Shown here: one piece after another, positions 23,007 through 35,329 of the stretch
Position numbering within the stretch: the first letter of the stretch is position 1
How the letters are laid out: each line of letters opens with the position of its first letter
Source of the DNA: Dryomyza anilis
Taxonomy: Eukaryota; Arthropoda; Insecta; Diptera; Dryomyzidae
DNA length: 64,000 bases
Direction of reading: 5' to 3'
Assembly (NCBI GenBank): GCA_951804985.1
Contig: OX638130.1
Location: 101,615,700-101,679,699, forward strand
Made by a program: the position numbers and the translations under genes
Notes under the pieces: generated by a model
What the model was told of the DNA's origin: nothing
The model's database searches: none
Seen by the model: only the letters and a program-made list of their open reading frames with translations

Positions 23007-24770
23007 TACTAAATATTCAATTTTTCACTAAAAATTCTATTTTTCACTAAAAATTCAATTTTTTACTAAAAATTCAATTTTTCACTAAAAATTCAATTTT
23101 TCACTAAAAATTCAATTTTTCACTAAAAATTCAATTTTTCACTAAAAATTCAATTTTTCACTAAAAATTCAATTTTTCCCTAAAAATTCAATTTTTCACT
23201 AAAAATTCAATTTTTCACTAAAAATTCAATTTTTCACTAAAAATTCAATTTTTCACTAAAAATTCAATTTTTCACTAAAAATTCAATTTTTCACTAAAAA
23301 TTCAATTTTTCACTAAAAATTCAATTTTTCACTAAAATTTCAATTTTTCACTAAAAATTCAATTTTTCACTAAAAATTCAATTTTTCACTAAAAATTCAA
23401 TTTTTCACTAAAAATTCAATTTTTCACTAAAAATTCAATTTTTCACTAAAAATTCAATTTTTCACTAAAAATTCAATTTTTCACTAAAAATTCAATTTTT
23501 CACTAAAAATTCAATTTTTCACTAAAAATTCAATTTTTCACTAAAAATTCAATTTTTCACTAAAAATTCAATTTTTCACTAAAAATTCAATTTTTCACTA
23601 AAAATTCAATTTTTCACTAAAAATTCAATTTTTCACTAAAAATTCAATTTTTCACTAAAAATTCAATTTTTCACTAAAAATTCAATTTTTCACTAAAAAT
23701 TCAATTTTTCACTAAAAATTCAATTTTTCACTAAAAATTCAATTTTTCACTAAAAATTCAATTTTTCACTAAAAATTCAATTTTTCACTAAAAATTCAAT
23801 TTTTCACTAAAAATTCAATTTTTCACTAAAAATTCAATTTTTCACTAAAAATTCAATTTTTCACTAAAAATTCAATTTTTCACTAAAAATTCAATTTTTC
23901 ACTAAAAATTCAATTTTTCACTAAAAATTCAATTTTTCACTAAAAATTCAATTTTTCACTAAAAATTCAATTTTTCACTAAAAATTCAATTTTTCACTCA
24001 AAATTCAATTTTTCACTCAAAATTCAATTTTTCAGTAAAAATTCAATTTTTCACTCAAAATTCATCTTTTCAGTAAAAATTCATCTTTTCAGTAAAAATT
24101 CAAATTTTCAGTAAAAATTCAATTTTCACTAATAATTCAATTTGTCCCTAAAAATTCAATTTTTCACTAAAAATTCAAATTTTCACTAAAAATTCAAAAT
24201 ATCACTAAAAATTAAATTTTCACTAAAAATTAAATTTTTCTAAAAATTCAAATTTTCACTAAAAATTTAAATTTTCACTAATATTTCAATTTCTCACTAA
24301 AAATTTAAATTTTCACTAATATTTCAATTTTTTACTAAAAATTTATTTTTCCATATAAATTAAATTTTTCACTAAAAATTTAAATTTTCACTAAAAATTC
24401 AAATATTCACTAAAAATTCAATTTTGTTACTTTATATTAAATTTTTCACAAAAATTTTATTATTCACTTAAAATGCAAATTATCATTAAAAATTTTAAGT
24501 AAAAATTAAACTTTTTTTACTAAAATTAAATTTTTCACTAATAATTCAAATTTTCACTGATAATTAAATTTACCACTAAAAACTCAATTTTTCTCTAAAT
24601 GTTTCATTTTCCACTAAAAAATTAACTTTTTCACTAAAAATTCATGTTTTCAATAAAAATTCAGTTGTTCACTAAGAATTCAAATTTACTCTAAAATTTC
24701 AATTACAATGAAAATTAATTTTTCACTTAAATAAAATGTTTAACAAATAATTCATATTTATCCCTAACAT
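23007..24770. repeat. 19-bp satellite, forward orientation
   Basis: Unit cactaaaaattcaattttt, period 19 (for example 23102 and 23121). The core from about 23040 to 24000 is nearly invariant (about 50 units). From 24000 on it decays through cactcaaaattcaatt and cagtaaaaattcatc variants until unrecognisable near 24770. Homogeneous core with one decaying flank suggests recent expansion from the left side. Confidence 0.97.
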
Positions 24771-25189
24771 TTTTTTTATATTCTTTATAAATTAAATTAT
24801 TCACTAAATATTTTATATAGTACAAAAAATTAATGTTTATAATTAAATTTAAAACTTAAATGTTTGTACACAAATTTTTTTTTAATAAAACCTAAATTAT
24901 TAAATAAATTCTTCACATTTTTTATATAATATTCTTAATTTTAGAAAGTATTTCCAAGAACATTTTTTAATTTATTATTTGTCTTAATATATTCATCTCA
25001 TTAAAAATAGTTTTATAATGGACATGGATAAATGAACTATTACCTTTATTGTCACCGAACAATTTAATCATTATCGAGCACTTCAATCAATATGAAGTAC
25101 TTCAAGTTATCAATTTATATACAGAGAAAAAACACATGGTTGTGGTGATCACATTTAAAAATCTATAAGTTTTAGGAAATGTCATATAA

Positions 25190-25418
25190 TCATAATATAC
25201 GATATACGAATTTCGGTAGTAAATTTTAATAATGTCGACTCGTTGTTGGCTCGTATATCTTTTTATCATGAAATGGCAAACCTTACTGAAGAGAAATGTC
25301 AAAAGAGCGGCAAGAAATATGGCCTCGTTTGCTGTCCCTGTCGCTTTACTTTTGTAGCGTCCCTGTTGAAAAACCCTTGAACAAAATTTTTGTAGCGTTC
25401 TTATTGAAAAACCCTTTA
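25190..25418 (-). mobile_element. Transposon end with HTH relic, related to 18.4 kb
   Basis: Read on the minus strand: aagggtttttcaataagaac, gctacaaaaattttgttc, agggtttttcaacagggacg, gcgacagggacagcaaacga, then a frame giving KRYTSQQRVDIIKIYYRNS. This is the same order as the left arm of 18437-18775, including the doubled end word. The other end is missing. A longer frame at 25497-25102 merely runs through it. Confidence 0.65.
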
Positions 25419-26780
25419 TCATCCTCAGCGACCATATGATATTCCCAAAAACAATCATAATTTCAATCTTTGAGATCATATGTTGATCCCTACGCAATCA
25501 TGTTGTTAATATGATGTTTGGTAGTGACCATATTTTTATTTTCAAAGTGGCAAATCAATAATATGAATATAGCATTAAGTATAGTAATAAAGTTTTAAAT
25601 ACTTTGATTGTATAGAAATTAGTATAGTTACCGTGATCATATCTCAAACATATTTTATCTCTGCGTATAGCAAAGCAGTTGCTGACATCTGCATAAACAA
25701 GTTTTTTGTTTTACATTTCTGCAAAAATAATCATTTAATTCTTAGATTGTCGTTCTAATTATCTTGTTGTTTATTTATTTATTTTTTGTTTGAATCTCGA
25801 TTGATCTGAGTTGTTACAGTTTCACATAATACTTGAACTGTTTAATTGGCAACTTGATTTGTTGCAGATGCCGACATGTGCCGTAAAACGATCTCGATCT
25901 CTGATGATGATATGCATTAAAGATCATCAGACACAAAAATTAATCGAAACATTTTGAACATGTTTATAATTTTGTCTTTCAATTATTTGCCTCAAAAATT
26001 GTACAGACAGACGACTATGCAATTAAAGCTCAAATACTAAACGCAGCACTGTCGAACTGTCTGCTTTAATTGACTTACGATGCGATGACATTAAACATAA
26101 TTTATTGCTCTTGATTTGTACTACTGATTTCTGCTGTGATCATTATACAATTAGCACAATTAGTGTGTACGATTGGTAACATTGAACTTAGAATTCATTA
26201 AATCAAACGCATAGAATTTATAGAATAAGTAAAAACCCACGCTCTATTGTAAATTTCAAGGGGATCTAGTATGCTGGGAAAATAAAAAATGCATTGAGTT
26301 CAACCCCAGGATGTCCCAATGAGAGTGCTTTAAAGCATGACAAAGTATTTAAACCCTTTGGGGCAAATAAAGTCACTCAAGTCGGTTAAAGTCATTGAAG
26401 TCACAGCGTGAGTCTCAATTTGCATATCGAATACCATCGAATAAACATCTTCGAATGTCGACAAATATTTGCACTTGGCTTAAACAGCGGGTCGTAAAAA
26501 AAAGATAATGATAAAAATCCATTGACCACGCCGCATCGCCGTCGGTCTGTTTGTGTTCATTTTCACGCTTCAGCAATCGATTATGTTGTTGCTTAGGTTG
26601 CTCAAGTCTTTTTTTGTTCAAACAAAAAGTTGGTTAATAATAAAAAATAAAAATTCAAAATGTTGCAAACATTTAAGCACTTGAAATTGTTTGGAAATAG
26701 TAGTATATATAAAAAATTTAAAAAAATAAAAATAGATTTATTGATATTTTTTATAAAGTTATTTATAAACTATTTTTTAA
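25419..26780. other. Unique DNA between two 19-bp satellites
   Basis: No supported gene. Contains atgatgatatgcattaaaga near 25905 and a moderately GC-rich patch at 26500-26600. A 68-codon minus frame (26621-26415) is not convincing. This is the segment bracketed by the opposite-orientation satellites. Confidence 0.5.
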
Positions 26781-28390
26781 AAATTACATATATATTTTAG
26801 TGAAAATTTGAATACTTTTGTCAAATTTTGAACTTCTGAATTTTTTGTGAAAGTTTAAATTGAAATTTTAAATTTTAGTTAAAATTACTATTTTTAGTGA
26901 ACATTTTAATTGTAATTGAATATTTATATGGGTAGTAAAATATTACATTATTTTTGTTTTTTATAACTTGAAATTTTTAGTAACCATTTGGCTTTTAGTG
27001 AGCATTTGAATTTTTTGTGCACATTTTAATGTTAGGTGAATATTTAAATGTTTAGCGATCAATTGAATTTTAAGTGAACGTTTTAATTTTTAGTAAACAG
27101 TTGAAATTTTAGTAAAACTAAGTATTTTTAGTGGAATTTTTGAATTCTAAGTAAATGTTTAAGTTTTTTTTTAGAGAAAATTTGAATTTTTAGTGAACTT
27201 TTGAATTTGTAGTGAATATTTGAATTTGTAGTGTTTAAATTTAAATTTTTAATTAATATTATAATTTTTAGTAAACACTTGAGATTTTAGTGAACATTTA
27301 AATATTGAGTGAACATTTAAATTTTTAGGGCACATTTAAATTTTTAGTGAACATTTTAATTTTTAGTGAAAATTTGAAATTTTAGTGAATATTTTAATTT
27401 TTAGTGAATTTTGAATTTTAGTGAACCTTTAAATTTTTGGTGATTTTTTTTGAATTTTTAGTGCACATTTGAATATTTAATGAATATTTGAATTTCTAGT
27501 GCATATTTTAATTTTTAGTGAACATTTAAATTTTGAGAGATTGAATATTTACATTTTTAGGGAACTTTTAAATTTTTAGTGAACATTTGAATTGTTAGTG
27601 AACATTTGAATTTGTAGTGAATATTTGAATTTGTATTGATTAAATTTTAATTTTTTATTAATATTAGAATTTTTAGTGAAAATTTGAATTTTTAGTGAAC
27701 ATTTGAATTTTTAGTGAACATTTGTATTTTTAGCGAACATTTAAATTTTGAGTGATGATTTAATTGTTTAGGAAACAATTAAATTTTAAGTGAAAATTTG
27801 AAATTTTAGTGCACATTTTAATTTTTAGTGAATTTTGAATTTTAAGTGAATTTTAGTGAACGTTTGAATATTTAAATTTTTAGGGAACTTTTAAATTTTT
27901 AGTGAAAATTTGAATTGTTAGTGAACATTTGAATTTTTAGTGAACATTTAAATTTGAATTTTTAATTAATATTAGAATTTTTAGTGAACATTTGAGTTTT
28001 AAGTGAACATACAAAGTTTGAGTGAACATTTGAATTTTCAGTGAACATTCAAAGTTTTAGTGAAAATTTAAAATTTTAGTACAAAATTTTAATTTTTAGT
28101 GAATTTTGAATTTTAAGTGAATTTAAGTTAACGTTTTAAATTTTTGGTGATTCAATTTGAATTTTTAGTGCCAATTAGAAATTTTAATGAATATTTGAAT
28201 TTTTAGTGAACATTTGAATCCTTAGTGAACATTTAAATTTTGAATGAACTTTTAAATTTTTATGAGAAAATTTGAAGTGTTAGTGAACATTTGAATTTTT
28301 TAGTGAACATTTAGATTTAGAGTTATAATTTTAATTTTTAGTGAACATTTGAATTTTTAGTGAGAATTTGAATTTTAAATATTTTTTAAA
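26781..28390. repeat. 19-bp satellite, inverse orientation, diverged
   Basis: Unit about tttttagtgaacatttgaa. Its inverse, ttcaaatgttcactaaaaa, differs from the forward array's unit at three positions in the middle. Units are heavily mutated with variable lengths. It is clearly older than, or evolving separately from, the array at 23007-24770, and lies in opposite orientation about 2 kb away. Confidence 0.9.
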
Positions 28391-30360
28391 TTTAATTATT
28401 TCAAAAACCCCCACAGAACTAATTGTAATTAATGCATTTAATTAATTTGCGATTTTTGCCCATTATGTGTAATTTGTTCGAATTGACAATAGGTCAATGC
28501 AAAGCTTAAATACTATTGCTAATTAAATATGCAACAAATAACACTTAATTAATATATAATAATATAAACTATGTAATGATTTTAAATAGTTGAAACTTAA
28601 TTCCATAATGCACAGATCGTGCACATTTTAACTAGTTTATGATAGACGTAAACCCAACAAATGAAAACCCCACTGATTCCTTTCAATTTAAATACATCAT
28701 AAATATTTAAAATTTCATAAAATGGCATAATTAGTCATTGGGCAATATTTACCAAAAAACAGCATAATTCGACACTAGACAACAAGTACTATCAAGTATT
28801 GCAAAAGGACCTGGCTCAAAAAAAAAAAAAAAAAAACAAAGTGAATGGTTCATAGTTCGTTGTGCCATCATGATTCACACAAATGTAAAGAAGTTATTAA
28901 AACTCTCTGTGTTCGTAGTAGGTACATCCCACATATAGTGAAACAAAACTATTAAATGTGCCACAGTCAGCCAAAAGGCTTTTATAGCTTGCAACAATCT
29001 CAGGTGGTGCCGTACATTAAATGCTGGGGGAATCCATGCAATGGGACGTCAGTCAATGCGGCTGGCTTGTGCATGACCGACGATCAACATAATTGCATTT
29101 AACAATATTAACACTTTGAGGACACAACATTTCGATTTACATTTTGCAAATAGACAACATTGTTCAACTATATATTTAATAACTTTATCAAAAACTATTT
29201 TCCAAATTCGCATTTATAATATTTTCTTCATGATTTTCCAATAAATATATGCATATATTTTTGTATTTTTGGTCTTTAATGGGTTAAAGCTCTTCTAGTA
29301 AGTAATCATGCATTCAAAATTATGTCGTTGCCGCAATCGGTCATCAACGCAATATCTTGGGACTCATATCAATGGAACCTCTGCGGTTTGTTGTATATTC
29401 TGTGTAGTTTTTATTTTAATTGGCATTATTGTTTATTATAATTTTTTTGTTTTAACATTTGCAAATTACAAAACATTGTGTCGAAATGGTGATGAATAAA
29501 TTGCACAAACATTTTTATATTTGATTGAAAAATAAAATACAATTCAATTAGTAACGGAGCTTAAAGTAAAGTAAAATTAATCGTCGAATATATAATTATT
29601 AGAAAAACTATTTCAGTACCAATTATATTTTTTAATTTGGTGTGTACATTAAATTTAAATATATATATGTTTGCCACAATTAAATGGCAATAATAAAAAT
29701 TATAAGCTGTTATTGTTTTTGTATTTTTATTTGATTGTCGTAATCATATCAGAAATGTTTATTAGAATCTACGTCACTTTCACTAAAGACTCTTAAAACG
29801 TTTTATTATATTTGCTTAAAATAATTATAATTACGGCAAACAATATTGTCACGTTGTCACCATCATTTTTCACAAATATATTAAAACATTATTAAATTAT
29901 ATTAAATTATATAGGTGTTCAAAATTGTAATTCCCCATAATTTTGATATCTAAATATTCGTCAAATATTAAAATTCGCATCAACTATAAAATTGAAAAAC
30001 TATAAAATTTTAATAATGTTTGCTTAGTTCATATACAATAACCTCTAATTGCTTTAAACCGCATTATTTTTTTTTGCATCATGTTATGGCTCACTAATAT
30101 GTATTACAATGATTGCTACCATAACTTAAAATAGTTAGTTTCAAACAAAAGAAACGAATCAATTGATTAATTAAAGACTTTTTTAACAACAATCAACTAT
30201 GATTATATTGTATTTATTGTAAAAATATAGAGTTATTGCCACAATTTAATACTATCGTAGAAATGTTTCTATAATTGTGACAATCAATATATTTGCTATA
30301 ACTAATGTTTGAGTTAGGTATACTTAAAATTTTATTAGTCATACATTAGTCATAAAAATC
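28391..30360. other. AT-rich unique DNA
   Basis: No firm gene. Contains a pure A run near 28819-28836, a less AT-rich patch at 28970-29090 (aggtggtgccgtacattaaa, aatgggacgtcagtcaatgc) and the small frame at 29308-29499. Confidence 0.4.
29308..29499 (+). CDS. Possible small membrane protein, 63 codons
   Basis: Reads MHSKLCRCRNRSSTQYLG, then a hydrophobic segment (residues about 28-50, CCIFCVVFILIGIIVYY) and a short tail ending CRNGDE. Amino-acid composition is more balanced than chance frames nearby. A possible splice acceptor (gctcttctag) lies just upstream. No family is recognised and no promoter is seen, so it may be accidental. Confidence 0.18.
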   Translation: MHSKLCRCRNRSSTQYLGTHINGTSAVCCIFCVVFILIGIIVYYNFFVLTFANYKTLCRNGDE

Positions 30361-30990
30361 ATTTAATGGCTAACACAAAATTACATACGATCAATTCAAT
30401 TTGTTTTGTTATATTTACAATTATATTATGGTTGATGTAAATCAATGTATTGTTGTGGCAATTGAATTTTTTGCACTTTTGTTTTTGCCACAACTACTGA
30501 AATCATTTGATCGTTAACACATTATTACATACAATCAATTTAATATTTTTGTTATATTTCCATTTATATTTTGATTATTGTAAAGCTAATAATTTTTGTG
30601 GCAATTAAGTTTTTACACTTTTGTGTTTGCCACAACTAAAATATTTATGTATTCAATCCAATCATGATTTTTCTAGTGCTTGTTACTGTGGCTTTGTAGT
30701 TTTGCACTTTAGTGTTTGCTACAAGTATTACATTAGTTCTTAACATATCGAGTTTTCTAAAATTAGATTACGTTACAGTAATATTTAATTTTAACCATTT
30801 AACTATTTGCTACAATTGAAATACTTATTACAGCTTTATTGTAACATCAGGTCATATCATATTTTTTTAAAATAACTATATTTAATACTATGATATTTGT
30901 AATTTTGTATTTTTATTTTTTAAGTTTTTTGTTTGCCACAACTAAAGAATTAGTATGGCATTGATTTTAAGCAAATTATAACTTTTGAAA
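30361..30990. repeat. Degenerate tandem repeat, period about 142
   Basis: Two clear adjacent units: aacacaaaattacatacgat to ttgccacaactactgaaatc, and aacacattattacatacaat to ttgccacaactaaaatat. gccacaact occurs at 30487 and 30629. Weaker relics (gctacaagt near 30718, gccacaactaaag near 30945) continue. Isolated gccacaatt words also occur at 29670 and 30238. Confidence 0.65.
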
Positions 30991-32099
30991 TCAGAATATG
31001 ACTAACGCAAACATTTTTTCACCAATTTTATTTTTTTTTCATATTTTCAAATAATTTGTGATTGCTGCAAAACATATTATTATCATTCATATTATTGTGA
31101 CAATCATTATTTTTTAAATTTGATTTGATGATTATGATTTATGATTGCCTGAACTGAAATATTTAGTATCGAATTAATGTCAAACTTTAAAAAATCACAT
31201 TATGATAAACAAAAATATGATTAACACAATCATTTGACTTTAAATATTTTATAATTGAATAGAAATTAATTTTTGTAAATAGCCATCTAAGGGTTAAGTA
31301 GTTATGACCATTCCAATGCGGAAACACTTTCACCTTGAAATAAGATTGTTCTAAAGTGATTTATTGCATTTGTGTTCAAGATCGTTTTATTTGTTTGTTG
31401 TTGCCATAAATAAAACAATACTAAGCATGCTTAAAATAAATTTATTTTCAATATTGTTGCAAAGTATTTAACGTCATTAAGCAAAAACAAAACTGTGATG
31501 AAAGTGGCAACTCTTTTAAAAAAAATAAAACCAGTCTTAATAGATGCGTGTGTTAGGTGTGAATAATGTGGGTGAAACACACGATCATGTACCCGATTTG
31601 CTATGCATTGAACTATTGAACGTTGAGATTAAAAACTAATTAATTATTCACACAACAAATCACATATGATCGCGTGAATAAACTGAGGAGACACGATCAA
31701 CAAATCAATGATCTATCTGTACCTGTGCACAGAAGATTAAAATGGTCGCAGTGAATATAATTCTTGTTACTTAATGCATTCTTTAAGGTATGAAATAATG
31801 TTCAAGTTCAACTAATAAAATATCACGGATTGTGATCATTCGATACTATATATAATCAGGGCTATTGGTATTTAATATTTTCCTAAAGATTTGCATGTAT
31901 TGAATAAAATTTACAATTATAAAGTCCATACAATATTTTGCTTCTGAAGAAATTTGTTGTAGGCATTTTTTTAATTAGAGGAATAACTTTAAAAATATAT
32001 TTTAAGAAATATCAACTGTACCAAGAAATACAAAAAAAAGTATACAGAATCGTTATTTTTAAATCGAGAAAATTAATGTAGTAAAATACATGTTTTTTT
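30991..32099. other. AT-rich unique DNA with a less AT-rich patch
   Basis: No gene seen. 31545-31740 is less AT-rich and full of short palindromic words (gatcatgtacccgat, catatgatcgcgtgaat, acgatcaacaaatcaatgat). It resembles regulatory DNA more than coding DNA; this is inference. Confidence 0.35.
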
Positions 32100-32545
32100 C
32101 GACTACATTTATTAAGTGGAGAGAACATTAAGTGCTTTGTATTTATTTTACTTGATTTTACTACATCATGTATTAGAAACTCGTTTTCTACATATTTTGA
32201 AACTGTAGAGTGTCATTGTTTTCTTTATTTTTAGTAAAGTATTGTCCTTGAATTCAGCATTTTACTACATTTATTTACTTTTTAAATGCATTTAAATTTA
32301 TTTTACTTGATTTTACTACACCTTGTATTAAAAACTCGTTTTCTAAATATTTTGAAACTGTAGTGTGTCATTATTTTCTTTCTTTTTGTAAAGTATTGTC
32401 CTTGTTTTCAGCATTTTACTTCATTATTTATTGTACAAATGCATTTGTATTTATTTTATTTGATTTTACTACATCATGTATTAGAAACTCGTTTTCTACA
32501 TATTTCGAAACTGTAATATGTCATTGTTTTCTTTCTTTTTAGTTC
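32100..32545. repeat. Three tandem units of about 154 bp
   Basis: Unit landmarks gattttactacatcatgtat, gaaactcgttttctacat, ttttgaaactgtagtgtgtc, tttagtaaagtattgtcctt. The word aactcgttttcta occurs at 32179, 32333 and 32486. Units one and three are most alike. No coding. Similar tttactacatttgtatttattt words at 13.0 and 38.0 kb suggest the source is a dispersed repeat. Confidence 0.85.
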
Positions 32546-32859
32546 CTTTTTATAAATATTTTCAATAAACTAATTTTATATGTTCAGATTTTTTTTTTGT
32601 TATTTGACAAACAATATAAAAAAAACACATAATTAAAAATTATAATTTCCATTTGTCCATTTCAATAACCAAACAATTAAAAATCCAAGAAAATATGATT
32701 TTTTAAAAATTAATTTCAAGTTTAAACCCTGCACGAGGGCACCGTTAATCGTGCATGCATCAGCATTCAATTAGATGCAGACAAATCCGCTTAGTTTCAG
32801 CACTTAAATTTTTCACAAAACAAATAAATTAATCAAATATTAAACTCATTAATATTATT

Positions 32860-33060
32860 ATGGAACGAGCGGCACCAATACCGCCACCGATGACTGCAGT
32901 CTGTTGTTCGTTGTTATGCATGCGATCAATTGACATGATCACTTTGTGCGATCATTTGCCGTGATCGGTACAACTGACGTTTTAGAAAATTCTCTATCTG
33001 TTGTACGTTGTCGCGATGTCGTCTGGTCAATGTCAGCAAATACTCGCATATAAATTATTT
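32860..33060. other. GC-richer unique island with opposed small frames
   Basis: Contains gcggcaccaataccgccacc and gtcgcgatgtcgtctggtca. A minus frame 32936-32829 (35 codons) includes TAVIGGGIGAARS, reminiscent of a Rossmann glycine loop. An overlapping plus frame of 34 codons starts MERAAPIPPP. Both cannot easily be real and neither has support beyond being open. A regulatory or first-exon role is equally possible. Confidence 0.25.
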
Positions 33061-33109
33061 CAAGACAAACCACTCACAGGCATATTTCCAAATCGACAAA
33101 CAAATGCAA

Positions 33110-33175
33110 TGAAGATCGTTGTAATCATCGTGATGATCATCATGATGATGATCATGAACTAACTTACCCGATGAT
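33110..33175. promoter_or_regulatory. Dense TGATCA/ATGATG cluster
   Basis: gtaatcatcgtgatgatcat followed by catgatgatgatcatgaact, then cccgatgatgatt. The segment is close to its own inverse complement in parts and lies about 150 bp upstream of the exon candidate at 33328. Could be a cluster of factor sites or a simple repeat. Confidence 0.3.
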
Positions 33176-33327
33176 GATTTTTTTTGTAAATTAATTACAG
33201 CAATATGTAGTATGTAGACAATGAATTGTACTGCGTTGCTGCCAATGCATTTTTTCTACTATTATTTTGTTAGATAATTTATATAAAAATATTTCAATAT
33301 TAATATCGAGAATTCATTTTCGATGCC

Positions 33328-33399
33328 ATGGTCTGGGACGCGCTGAAACGACGTCGACCCGTGGCGCATGTGTCTTCGGACAAGGCTAAAATGTACATT
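33328..33399 (+). CDS. Candidate coding exon 1 of an unrecognised gene
   Basis: A GC-rich, CpG-containing island. The frame begins at an ATG in good context (gccatgg) and reads MVWDALKRRRPVAHVSSDKA then KMYI up to a gt donor (attgtacgt). It can also be read back to an ag at 33309-33310, so it may be an internal exon. Ending here leaves phase 0, and of the three possible gt donors nearby only this one joins the exon at 33983-34032 without a stop. The protein family is not recognised. The frame runs on to 33501 if unspliced. Support is circumstantial. Confidence 0.35.
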
Positions 33400-33982
33400 G
33401 TACGTATGTTGGCTAATGTGGCCTCATGTATGTTTTGCCAACGGACTTGGTCAAAGAATAAGAATTATTTACGGACATCGTCGAACCGTCCGCATATCAA
33501 CTAGGCGCATGTCGCTGTCTTTCTGTCTGTCAGTCGTTTGTTGTAGGTGAGGAAAATATAAATTTAATAAAATAAAAATATAAAAAAATTAATTGTTGCA
33601 ATTGCAATAAAAGTCGCGGTAACAAATAGTTATGCGCTGGGTTTTTGCCTTGAGATGTAGGCAAATAAATAACTAATATTTTTCACATACTCGTTACTTA
33701 ATTGTAACATGAGCTGTTGCTACTTGTTTAATGAAGTAATTAAAATGATTTGCGAGATCAACGTGCCTGAAGGTTTATTTAAACACATACCAGGTATATT
33801 TTTCTATGAAGACTTCTATGAATATTGTTAATTTTTTAAAAGTATATTTTTCATATTTTGCATAATACTTATAACATAAATAAAACAAATTTTATAAAAT
33901 ATAAGAAATCTTAATTTTATCGATGATCGATGTTTATGACGATGCAAATGTGATCTAATTAAAATATTTTTTTTTGTTTTAG

Positions 33983-34032
33983 GTCAACAATGTCACAATT
34001 AAAGAAACTTATCTACGGGCCTTAAGAAAACG
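33983..34032 (+). CDS. Candidate 50-nt exon with strong splice sites
   Basis: Preceded by a long T-tract and ag (tttttttttgttttag) and followed by the consensus donor gtaagt (cggtaagttt). Only one of three frames is open, starting at the first base: VNNVTIKETYLRALRK plus two bases of the next codon. It matches phase 0 of the exon ending at 33399 across a 583-bp intron. No family recognised. This is the best splice-site pair in the window. The downstream partner exon is not found and may lie beyond, given the repeat-filled DNA that follows. Confidence 0.42.
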
Positions 34033-34309
34033 GTAAGTTTCATTATATTTTATTACTACTGAATTTTTATGAAGATTGTGATAAGGCAATAAACACTGTA
34101 TTACTGAACATATCCAGCAATTAAGTTAAGTCTCCAAATTCATATAAACTCGCACACACTCGAAATATATACCAAAAATTTTAAGAAACATAGTCTTCCT
34201 TGAACTCAAAAAGATATCCTATAATATCCCATTCAAATTGGTCAATAGGAATAATTTAATATGATTTTTTCACATGTAATCTACAAAATAATGTAATACA
34301 CTCTAAATA

Positions 34310-34965
34310 ATTGTTAGGACATTTTACGAAATATTGTTCGTAATTTTTTATTTCATAAAATACACGAATAATTTGTAGAATACACGAAATATTTGAAATT
34401 TATATTTTTTCGAAAATATATTTTAGGAATGATTCGTATATATTACGAATAAATATTCGTAAAATTAAAATAAAAACAAAATTACATATATTTCTTTTAT
34501 TTTACGAAACTTTCGTTCAATTATTTTTTTAATATAATTGTTTTTCGAAAGAATAATATATTTTCCAATAAGCTTTACATTTTACGAATAAATTACTAAA
34601 CTTTCGTAAATTGTGAGGCCATACATTGAAAATAATTTCTAGAACATTTTACGAAATATTTCTTCGTAATTTTCGATTTCGTAAAATACACGAATAATTC
34701 GTAGAATACGCAAAACATTTGTAATTTCTATTCTTTTTCCAAAATATTTTTTACGAACGATTCGTATATATTTCGAACTAATATTTGTAAAATTAAAATA
34801 ACAAAAAAATTACGAATATTTTGTTTCTGTTACGTAACTTTCGTTATATTATTTTCTATTACAATTTTTTTACGAAAGAATAACTTATTTTATAAATGAA
34901 CTTTACATTTTTCGAATGAATTGCTAAACTTTCGTAAATTTTGAGGCTATATGTAGAATTTTACG
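34310..34965. repeat. Tandem pair of a ttcgta-rich element, period 326
   Basis: Two units in the same orientation: ggacattttacgaaatattg at 34318 and gaacattttacgaaatattt at 34644. They share cacgaataatttgtagaata, acgattcgtatatattacga-type words and taaactttcgtaaattgtga near the end. The tcgta/tacga vocabulary makes each unit weakly self-complementary. Further pieces are at 36090-36245 and 36498-36590, so the family spans 34310-36590 with other elements inserted. Confidence 0.75.
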
Positions 34966-35329
34966 AAACGTTCATATATTACGAATAATTAGTAAAAATA
35001 GAAATCTGTTGCGTCAAATAGCAACTTTTAGCTGCATTTTATTTTAATTGGTATCGCGGTCGCAGATAGTTATAAAATAAAAACAGTTTTAAAATGTGTT
35101 TTGTGTGAGTTGTGTTTGTGTCATAAATTCAAAAGTATCAAATCAGTGCTAATATTTCATCTTTTTATGAATGAGTCGTCAATTTTATCGTCCATTTTTT
35201 TTTTAACCAAAGTATTCGTGTATTTTACGAAAGATTCGTAAAATGCTTCATATCTTAAAATTATATAAATGAAATGTCCTGTGTGTGTCAGAGTATCACG
35301 AGAGAACGAACAGACGGGTTCGCGTCAAT

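Noticed and set aside
23007..24770. CRISPR-like array
   Set aside because: The 19-bp units are contiguous with no unique spacers, and the genome is clearly eukaryotic; it is a satellite.
32829..32936. Dinucleotide-binding protein exon (IGGGIGAA)
   Set aside because: Only the glycine loop fits; the frame stops 12 codons later, an equally open frame lies on the other strand, and there is no splice support.
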